Origin: Treponema sp.
GTDB taxonomy: Bacteria; Spirochaetota; Spirochaetia; Treponematales; Breznakiellaceae
Length of the DNA stretch: 27,635 nt
Assembly: GCA_031288005.1 (NCBI GenBank)
Contig: JAITSE010000046.1
Location: forward strand, 1 to 27,635
Direction: 5' to 3'
Within the stretch, counting starts at the first letter, position 1, and every line of letters begins with the position of its first letter. This document shows, piece after piece, positions 21,967-27,635 of the stretch. Made by a program: the position numbers and the translations under genes. Below the pieces are notes generated by a model. That model was not told the origin of the DNA and searched no databases. It was given only the letters and a program-made list of their open reading frames with translations.

Positions 21967-23237
21967 GAGTACCTCCTGAAAACCGCCACCCCGTTGTGTC
22001 CCCCGAACCCCAGGGAACCTGAAGCGGCGGCCTTGATCTCCCCGTACTGAGCTTTATTGGGCACATAGTCCAGATCGCAGGCGGGATCCGGGTTGTCCAG
22101 GTTGATGGTGGGAGGGAAGAAGCCTTCTTGTATGGCCAGAATGCTGGCGACAGCCTCTATGCCGCCGCCCCCGGCTACGCAGTGGCCGATCATGCTCTTC
22201 GTACTGGAAATCTTCATCTTATAGGCGTGGGGACCAAAGGCCGTCTTGATCATCTCCGTCTCTGTGGAATCATTCATCTCGGTGGAAGTCCCGTGGGCGT
22301 TGTAGTATTGTATGTCCTCGGCCCTAAGCCCCGCGTCAGCCAGAGCCAGTTTGATAGCCCGCGCGCCGCCCTCCCCGGAAGGCTCAGGGGAAGTGATATG
22401 GTAGGCGTCCGCGCTGCCGCCATAGCCTGCGAATTCCGCCAGGATGAGCGCATCCCGCTTCTTCGCGTGCTCCTCGCTCTCAATGACCAGGACGCCCGCG
22501 CCTTCGCCCAGGACAAAGCCGTCCCGGTCCGCGTCAAAAGGCCGGCTTGCCTTTTCCGGCTCATTGTTGCGTTTGGTTGACAGGGCCTTGAGCATATTGA
22601 AGCCCCCGATGGCAAAGGGGACTATGCAGGACTCGGTTCCCCCGGAAACAACCACATCGCAGCGGCCCGCCCGGATCAGGTCCAGGGCCTGTCCCAGGGC
22701 GTCAGTCCCGGAAGAGCAGGCGGTCACCTGGGTATAAGCCGGGCCTTTGATCCCGTAGAGTATGGAGACGTTGCCCGCCGCTTCGTTGCCTATCATCATG
22801 GGCACTGTGAGGGGAAGCATCCGCCTGGGACCCGCGTCAAATAGTTTCTTAAAGGACTCGGAAACCACCTCGAAGCCCCCAATGCCGTTGCCCAGAACTA
22901 TACCGGTCCTTTCGCTCTCGCTCGTAACCCGCCGCTTTATTCCGTCTTCGGTCTCGGCGGCAACCAGGAGACCCGCCTGTTCCAGGGCCTGACGCGCCGC
23001 AGCCGCGGCAAACTGGGAAAAGCGGCACATCTTCCGCGCGTCCCTCTTGTCCATCCATTCGGAGGGATTGAAATTCTTGACTTCCCCGGCGATTTGCGAA
23101 TCAAAGCCTTCGGGATCAAAATGAGTAATCCGCGCTATGCCGCTTTTCCCGGCAATAAGGGCTTCCTTGAATTCCGCCACGGAATTGCCTATGGGACACA
23201 AGACCCCCATGCCGGTCACAACTACCTTTTTCTTCAT
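21963..23237 (-). CDS. fabF: 3-oxoacyl-ACP synthase II
   Basis: A 424-residue condensing enzyme that extends acyl chains with malonyl-ACP. The Cys-His-His triad is visible: Cys174 in VTACSSGTDA, His315 in YNAHGTSTEMND and His352 in MIGHCVAGGGGIE. The sequence after the second His is GHCVAGGGG where many FabF proteins have GHLLGAAGA, a mild departure. The start MKKKVVVTGMGVLCPIG is standard and AGGAG lies eight bases before the ATG. A 353-base repeat array separates it from fabG, where acpP usually lies. The downstream overlap with fabZ shows it still heads a coupled block. Confidence 0.95.
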   Translation of the reverse strand: MKKKVVVTGMGVLCPIGNSVAEFKEALIAGKSGIARITHFDPEGFDSQIAGEVKNFNPSEWMDKRDARKMCRFSQFAAAAARQALEQAGLLVAAETEDGIKRRVTSESERTGIVLGNGIGGFEVVSESFKKLFDAGPRRMLPLTVPMMIGNEAAGNVSILYGIKGPAYTQVTACSSGTDALGQALDLIRAGRCDVVVSGGTESCIVPFAIGGFNMLKALSTKRNNEPEKASRPFDADRDGFVLGEGAGVLVIESEEHAKKRDALILAEFAGYGGSADAYHITSPEPSGEGGARAIKLALADAGLRAEDIQYYNAHGTSTEMNDSTETEMIKTAFGPHAYKMKISSTKSMIGHCVAGGGGIEAVASILAIQEGFFPPTINLDNPDPACDLDYVPNKAQYGEIKAAASGSLGFGGHNGVAVFRRYS

Positions 23238-23458
23238 ACATTAAACTCCTGTATAATCCGCCTCTATGTTAGAAGCCGGCTTTCCTAATCCAGGAACCGG
23301 CGCGTTCCTAACCCAGGAACCGGCGCGTTCCTAACCCAGGAAAGGCGGCTTTCCTAACCCTGGAAAGGCGGCTTTCCTAATCCAGGAAAGGCGGCTTTCC
23401 TAGCCCTGGAAAGGCGGCTTTCCTAGCCCTGGAAAGGCGGCTTTCCTAGCCCTGGAAG

Positions 23459-23488
23459 GCAATTTTGGAACTGCTGTTCCAAAATTGC
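23459..23488. repeat. Palindrome inserted in the 23-nt array (13-bp arms)
   Basis: GCAATTTTGGAAC (23459-23471) and GTTCCAAAATTGC (23476-23488) are perfect complements with loop TGCT. It is AT-rich, unlike the GC-rich array that it interrupts. Confidence 0.85.
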
Positions 23489-23491
23489 TTA

Positions 23492-23524
23492 GAGATTTTT
23501 GGGACAATAAGTCCCAAAAATCTC
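23492..23524. repeat. Second palindrome inserted in the 23-nt array (14-bp arms)
   Basis: GAGATTTTTGGGAC (23492-23505) and GTCCCAAAAATCTC (23511-23524) are perfect complements with loop AATAA. It stands three bases from the previous palindrome. Array units continue right after it. As an RNA hairpin inside the fab transcript it could also affect fabF expression. Confidence 0.85.
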
Positions 23525-23590
23525 AAGGCGGCTTTCCTAACCCAGGAACCGGCGCGTTCCTGCCTTCTCCCCCCAGGCTGAAGCCCGCGG

Positions 23591-24325
23591 CTAGATGAAC
23601 ATCCCGCCGTCAACGCTCAAGACCTGGCCTGTGATGTAGGATGCGCTGTCTGAGGCCAGAAAGAGCGCGGCTTCCGCAACGTCTCCTGGAGTTCCCGCCC
23701 GTTTCAGTGGAATCGTGGACAGCATCTTCTCCCTTGCCGCGGCGTTAATCGCTTCTGTCATGTCTGACGTGATGAAGCCGGGGGCTATGGCGTTGACCCG
23801 CACTCCCCGGCCAGCGGTTTCCCGGGCAAGGCTTTTGGTTAGACCTATAAGGCCGGCCTTGCTCGCCGCGTAATTCGCCTGGCCGCCGTTCCCGTGGAGG
23901 CCGACCACGCTGGACATATTGATGATAACTCCCCGGCGCTTGAGTATCATGTCCCGCCCAAGGGAGCGGGCCAGTACAAACGCGGCGCTCAGGTTTACGT
24001 CAAGGACTTTCTGAAAATCTTCCAGCGTCATCCTAAAGGAAAGGTTGTCCCGGGTGATCCCCGCGTTATTCACCAGGATATCAAAGCCCCCGGCTTCCTT
24101 TAGCGCCGCCTCTATGACTCCCTCCAGGTCAGGCAGATTGCCCAGGTCCGCGGTGATCCAGCGGAATTTCCCTTCCGACCAGCCGGCCCGCGCCGCGAGG
24201 TCATCAGGCTCCCGGGTTCCCAGTCCCCAGACTTCCGCGCCTTCGGCTATGAAGCGCTCCGTTATGGCCCGGCCTATTCCCCGGGAAGCTCCGGTAAGCA
24301 GCGCCTTTTTATTCTCTAACCGCAT
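23591..24325 (-). CDS. fabG: 3-oxoacyl-ACP reductase
   Basis: A 244-residue short-chain dehydrogenase that reduces 3-oxoacyl-ACP with NADPH. Cofactor motif TGASRGIGRA (11-20), NNAGI (86-90), and the catalytic Ser139 (INMSSVVG), Tyr152 and Lys156 (NYAASKAG) are all present. The C-terminal NAIAPGFITSDMTEA and SYITGQVLSVDGGM are the usual FabG ending. AAGGAG lies five bases before the ATG. It follows fabD after nine bases. In most bacteria acpP comes next, but here a tandem repeat array does. Confidence 0.95.
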   Translation of the reverse strand: MRLENKKALLTGASRGIGRAITERFIAEGAEVWGLGTREPDDLAARAGWSEGKFRWITADLGNLPDLEGVIEAALKEAGGFDILVNNAGITRDNLSFRMTLEDFQKVLDVNLSAAFVLARSLGRDMILKRRGVIINMSSVVGLHGNGGQANYAASKAGLIGLTKSLARETAGRGVRVNAIAPGFITSDMTEAINAAAREKMLSTIPLKRAGTPGDVAEAALFLASDSASYITGQVLSVDGGMFI

Positions 24326-24334
24326 ATATGCTCC

Positions 24335-25297
24335 TTAACCTGCCAGGGCCTTGTAACAGCCCTCGATTTCTTCCTTTGTACCCGCGGCGTAACAGGGAAT
24401 GCCGCTCCCCGCGTCCCGCCAAAGGCCCTGGAGCGTTTTTCCAGGCCCTGTTTCCAGGACCGCCTTAATGCCGCCATGACCCGCAATGGCCGCTTCTTCT
24501 GTGGTCCAGCGGACCGGCCCGGTGATCTGCCGCAGCGCCAGGGCTTTGGCCTCCGCCCCGGAACTGAACAGCTTCCCCGTAACGTTGGAATAGCAGGGAA
24601 TGGCCGGGTCTCTGAAGTCCACAGCCTCCAGCGCCGGGGCAAAGGCCGCGGACGCTTCCTCCATGAGGGGGCAGTGGAAGGGACCGGCAACGGCCAGGGG
24701 AAGAACCCGCCTCGCGCCGGCTTCCTTGAATCTTGGCGCGCTTTCTTCCAGGGCCGCGGCTGAACCGGAAACAACAGTCTGCACAGGGGAATTGAAGTTG
24801 GCCGCGTAAAGCCCCTCTATCTTCCACCCGGCAATGAGGGCCTCCACCCGCTCCGGGGCCAGGCCGATTACCGCGGCCATGCCCGGCGCCTTCCCTCCCG
24901 ATGACTCCGCGGCGATATGATCAGCCGCGTCCTGCATGGCCCGGCCCCGGGCTTTCACCAGGCGGAAGCAGTCTTCCCCGGTGATGAGGCCGGCATATAC
25001 AAGAGCGGCGTACTCGCCCAGACTGAAGCCCGCGCAGAGTCCCGGCCTTACGCCGAGTTCCCAAAGACGCGCAGCCGCCGCCAGGTTCGCCAGGGTAATG
25101 GCCGGCTGGGCAATGTCGCTGCGTTTGAGGCTTTCCCTGTCCGCGTCCCGGATGAGGGCTTCCATATCCCGGCCCATAATATCCGAAGCAAGATCAAAGA
25201 GCTTTCTCACTTCGCTTGAATCCAGGAGATCCAGGGCCATTCCCGGATACTGCGCACCCTGGCCGGGGAACAGAAAGGCCGTGTTTCCGTCTACCAT
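24335..25297 (-). CDS. fabD: Malonyl-CoA:ACP transacylase
   Basis: A 320-residue transacylase that moves malonyl from CoA to ACP. The start region FLFPGQGAQYPGM, the nucleophile Ser92 in AGFSLGEYAALV and the catalytic His208 in AGPFHCPLMEEA are visible. The nucleophile elbow reads GFSLGE rather than the common GHSLGE, and PFHCPLM replaces the more usual AFHSPLM; both are variants that keep the Ser and His. Length is normal. The start overlaps the fabH stop by seven bases, so fabH and fabD are coupled. Confidence 0.94.
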   Translation of the reverse strand: MVDGNTAFLFPGQGAQYPGMALDLLDSSEVRKLFDLASDIMGRDMEALIRDADRESLKRSDIAQPAITLANLAAAARLWELGVRPGLCAGFSLGEYAALVYAGLITGEDCFRLVKARGRAMQDAADHIAAESSGGKAPGMAAVIGLAPERVEALIAGWKIEGLYAANFNSPVQTVVSGSAAALEESAPRFKEAGARRVLPLAVAGPFHCPLMEEASAAFAPALEAVDFRDPAIPCYSNVTGKLFSSGAEAKALALRQITGPVRWTTEEAAIAGHGGIKAVLETGPGKTLQGLWRDAGSGIPCYAAGTKEEIEGCYKALAG

Positions 25298-26325
25298 ACA
25301 ATCAGGCTCCCGCCAAAGGTCAGGCCCGCGCCAAAGCCCACTATCAAAATCATATCCCCCCTGGCTATCCCGCCGGTCCTGCTGAGTTCGTCCAGGGCTA
25401 TGGGGATGGAAGCGGCGGAAGTATTGGCGTAGTCCTCGATGTTCATAAAGAATTTTTCTTCCGGTATTCCAAGACGTTTCGCCGCGGCCTGGATGATCCG
25501 GGCGTTGGCCTGATGCGGCACTATCCTGTCTATGCTGTCTATCGTGATGTTTTCTTCCGCAAGAAGCCGCTCTATGATCCCCGTTACGTTTTTTACCGCG
25601 AAATTGTAGACCGCCCTGCCGTTCATTTCTATATAGGGAGGCAAGTCAATGGACTCCCCGGCGTGGTATGGGTCCCTGGAGCCGCCTTTGCGGACGATGA
25701 GGTATTCCGCGCCCGCGCCGTCTGATCCCAGGGCGGTCCTGATGAGGCCCCGTTTCTCCGGCCCTTCCCTGGGAGCGCCGGTCTTTTCAAGCAGCACAGC
25801 GCCGGCGCCGTCCCCGAAAAGCACGCACACCGAGCGGTCGTTCCAGTCCACAAAGCGGGACAGTATTTCCGCGCCGATGACCAGCGCCCGTTTCCGCCCG
25901 CCGGGAAGCTCAAGCAGCCCCGCGGCGGTTTCAAGGGCGTAAACAAAACCGCTGCATCCGGCGCTGAGATCCATGGCTCCGGCATGAGAGGCGCCCAGTT
26001 TATCCTGGACTATGCAGGCCGAGGCGGGACAGACATGGTAGTCCGGGGTGGATGTCCCCAGAATGATGATGTCCAGGCTCGCCGCCAGCTCTTCCGCCGA
26101 AGTTTCCGGGACCAGGCGTTTCTCGACAGCCTGAGCCAGGGCCTTCCATGCCGCTTCCAGAGCCAAATCGCTTACCGCCGCTCCGTCACCGGCGATATGC
26201 CGCGCTCCTATCCCCGTGTGGGAGCGTATCCATTCATCGCTGGTATCCAGCTTTTCAGCTAGTTCCTGATTGGTCACTCTCCGGGGCGGCGCGGCCCGGC
26301 CTGTGGCGATAATCTCTATAGCCAT
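25291..26325 (-). CDS. fabH: 3-oxoacyl-ACP synthase III, chain initiation
   Basis: A 344-residue condensing enzyme that joins an acyl-CoA primer to malonyl-ACP. The triad is Cys124 (DLSAGCSGFVYAL), His271 (VPHQANARI) and Asn301 (DYANTSAASIPIALDEL). The N-terminal TSDEWIRSHTGIGARHIA is the family signature. It is somewhat longer than the ~320-residue norm because of inserts near residues 65-80 and 183-192 (GAPREGPEKR). AAAGG lies six bases before the ATG. It is the first gene of the operon, behind a good promoter and a dyad, so it is where control of fatty-acid synthesis would act. Confidence 0.95.
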   Translation of the reverse strand: MAIEIIATGRAAPPRRVTNQELAEKLDTSDEWIRSHTGIGARHIAGDGAAVSDLALEAAWKALAQAVEKRLVPETSAEELAASLDIIILGTSTPDYHVCPASACIVQDKLGASHAGAMDLSAGCSGFVYALETAAGLLELPGGRKRALVIGAEILSRFVDWNDRSVCVLFGDGAGAVLLEKTGAPREGPEKRGLIRTALGSDGAGAEYLIVRKGGSRDPYHAGESIDLPPYIEMNGRAVYNFAVKNVTGIIERLLAEENITIDSIDRIVPHQANARIIQAAAKRLGIPEEKFFMNIEDYANTSAASIPIALDELSRTGGIARGDMILIVGFGAGLTFGGSLIVW

Positions 26326-26409
26326 AATTAACCTTTATAAAGAGCCGTTTCTAAAACTTCAATTTTGCAAAGAGAACTCACCAAAAAATGCAGTTTTTTA
26401 AGAAACTCT

Positions 26410-26436
26410 AATGACAAATATCTCTAATTTGTCATT
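26410..26436 (-). promoter_or_regulatory. Perfect dyad at the fab operon transcription start
   Basis: AATGACAAAT (26410-26419) and ATTTGTCATT (26427-26436) are perfect complements separated by seven bases. The dyad begins within about five bases of the -10 box and would cover the first ~25 transcribed bases. It could be a repressor operator or a 5' RNA hairpin. It does not look like the FapR operator. Confidence 0.6.
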
Positions 26437-26439
26437 ATA

Positions 26440-26467
26440 AATATAGCATAATACCGGGGATTGTCAA
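26440..26467 (-). promoter_or_regulatory. Candidate sigma-70 promoter of the fab/acc operon
   Basis: On the minus strand TTGACA (26467-26462), a 16-base spacer, then TATATT (26445-26440). It lies about 115 bases upstream of the fabH start and is the only strong promoter-like site seen before the ten-gene unit. Confidence 0.65.
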
Positions 26468-26539
26468 GCGTTAGTTCAGCTTCGTTGAGGGTACTCGATG
26501 GGAGGGTAGGAGTAAGTCTGGTTCATCCGGCGGCCCCGT

Positions 26540-27635
26540 GCAAACCGCTAATGCGGTTTGCTTAGGAGTTTTTTGACATATCTTGCCGCTGTTAGCTTCT
26601 TTGCGGGTCAAAAAACTCCCCGCAATGGTTCTACGCAAATAAATCCGGGGAGTTTTGCGGAATCAAAACAGCCCTCCACACCAAAAACAATCCGCAAAAC
26701 TCCAAGCAAACCGGCTCCGCCGGTTTGCACGGCTCCCGGTGTACCAAGAGAGCCTCCCGGTGTACCAAGAGCGGCTCCCGGTGTACCAAGAGCCGCTCCC
26801 GGTATACCAAGAGATATCTTCGGTGTACCAAGAGAGATTTTCGGTGTACCAAGAGTGGCTCCCGGTGTACCAAGAAAGGCTCTCGGTGTACCAAGAGCGG
26901 CTTTCGGTGTACCAAGAGAGGCTCCCGGTGTACCAAGAGCGGCTCCCGGTGTACCAAGAGCGGCTTTCGATATACCAAGAGAGCCTCCCGGTATACCAAG
27001 AGAGGCTTTCGGTGTACCAAGAGAGGCTTTCGGTGTACCAAGAGAGGCTCCCGTGCAATCCGGCGGAGCCGGTTTGCTTAGGAGTTTTTTGAACTATTTG
27101 CGACCATGAACTTCTTTGCGGATCAAAAAACTCCCCGCACTTCTCCCCAGGAATCATCCCGGGGAAGAAATCCGGGGAGTTTTGCGGAATTAGAAAAACC
27201 CTTCACCCAAAAACAATCCGCAAAACTCCAAGCAAACCGGCTCTCGGTGTACCAAGAGTGGCTCCCGTGCAATCCGGCGGAGCCGGTTTGCTTAGGAGTT
27301 TTTTGAACTATTTGCGACCATGAACTTCTTTGCGGGTCAAAAAACTCCCCGCAATGGTTCTACGCAAATAAATCCGGGGAGTTTTGAGGAATCAAAACAG
27401 CACTCCACACCAAAAACAATCCGCAAAACTCCGAAGCAAACCGGCTCCGCCGGTTTGCACGGCTCCCGGTGTACCAAGAGAGGCTCCCGTGCAATCCGGC
27501 GGAGCCGGATTGCTTCGGAGTTTTGCGGGTTGGACCAGAGCGGCCCTTGGGGGCCGCTTGAAAACCCCTAAGCAATCTTGAGACCTCCGGTCTCAGCTTT
27601 GCCTGATTGCAGGGGCCGCAAAACTCCTAAGCAAG
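26540..27635. repeat. Satellite of ~200-bp hairpin modules with 21-nt arrays in their loops
   Basis: A module of about 195-200 bp occurs at 26540-26737, 27053-27245 and 27267-27467, with a diverged part up to the window end. Each holds several hairpins, such as GGAGTTTTTTGA against TCAAAAAACTCC, GGAGTTTTGCGG against CCGCAAAACTCC, and CCGGCTCCGCCGG. Between modules stand 15, 1 and 1 copies of a 21-nt unit at 26738-27052, 27246-27266 and 27468-27488. The arms on both sides of each 21-nt block are long inverted repeats. No gene is supported. Confidence 0.85.
26738..27052. repeat. 21-nt tandem array, 15 units
   Basis: Fifteen contiguous units of GGTGTACCAAGAG followed by eight more variable bases, such as AGGCTCCC, CGGCTTTC or ATATCTTC. 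The block is exactly 315 bases. Since 21 is a multiple of three, each frame repeats a heptapeptide, and the block lacks stops in five of six frames. Flanking inverted repeats CCGGCTCCGCCGGTTTGCAC (left) and its near complement (right, 19 of 20) enclose it. Confidence 0.9.

Larger units (their letters stand above)
23272..23561. repeat. 23-nt tandem hairpin array between fabG and fabF
   Basis: A partial unit at 23272-23292 is followed by seven full 23-base units (23293-23453). Two core types alternate: GGAACCGGCGCGTTCC and GGAAAGGCGGCTTTCC, each a small hairpin, joined by TAACCCA, TAATCCA or TAGCCCT linkers. After two inserted palindromes (23459-23524) the array resumes to 23561. The period equals that of the array at 16433-16593 though the sequence is unrelated. 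No spacers and no gene are present. Confidence 0.88.

Noticed and set aside
26558..27109. Long open frames with heptapeptide repeats (GVPRxxx, VYQERLP or SWYTESL types) across the 21-nt array
   Set aside because: Five of six frames are open simply because a 21-base repeat lacks stops; there is no ribosome-binding site, and the flanking module copies shift frame between each other.

Overview
The window most likely comes from a spirochaete of the Treponema lineage. The best single indicator is the FabV/Ter-type enoyl reductase, which reads like the Treponema denticola trans-2-enoyl-CoA reductase from its N-terminus onward. The P19/Tp34-type iron lipoprotein, the CsgG-like and LPP20-like lipoproteins and the dense short palindromic repeats fit this assignment. 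It is inferred from remembered family sequences, not from a search.

Layout. 1-1660: a decayed mannitol PTS locus on the + strand (mtlA with an internal deletion, an HPr tail, a truncated mtlR). 1798-8409 (- strand): a six-gene iron-uptake operon read FTR1 permease, P19-like lipoprotein, DUF2318 membrane protein, two FtsX/MacB-type permeases, ATPase. It has the gene order known from the Campylobacter FTR1/P19 cluster, and a candidate metalloregulator operator lies upstream. 8470-11266: an AT-rich island with a truncated ThiF/MccB-like adenylyltransferase and an overlapping MFS exporter, bracketed by oppositely oriented copies of a hairpin element and followed by a MITE-like 310-bp element. 11267-13796 (+ strand): a CsgG-like lipoprotein and a TPR protein that look like one gene split by a frameshift, a RipA-family membrane protein, and an LPP20-type lipoprotein. 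13813-16043 (- strand): glucosyl-3-phosphoglycerate synthase overlapping an M20-peptidase-like protein that lacks key metal ligands. 16044-16656: a hairpin-rich repeat island. 16657-26325 (- strand): a fatty-acid synthesis operon, fabH-fabD-fabG-[repeat array]-fabF-fabZ-fabV-accB-accC-accD-accA. 26540-27635: a ~200-bp inverted-repeat module repeated at least three times, with a 21-nt tandem array in its loop.

How the genes work together. The acc genes make malonyl-CoA, FabD loads it on ACP, FabH starts the chain, and FabF, FabG, FabZ and FabV run the elongation cycle, so one operon holds nearly a complete type II synthase. The exception is acpP: its usual place between fabG and fabF is filled by a tandem hairpin array. 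A strong promoter and a perfect 10-bp dyad precede fabH. The iron operon would capture periplasmic iron with the P19-like protein and pass it to FTR1, with the DUF2318 and MacB-like parts in support.

The most unusual theme is the repeats. Short perfect palindromes of 15 to 45 bp sit inside one another, inside two 23-nt-period tandem hairpin arrays of unrelated sequence, and in frame inside the fabV coding sequence. This looks like a family of palindromic modules that spreads or is copied within this genome, and it is the best candidate here for something undescribed.
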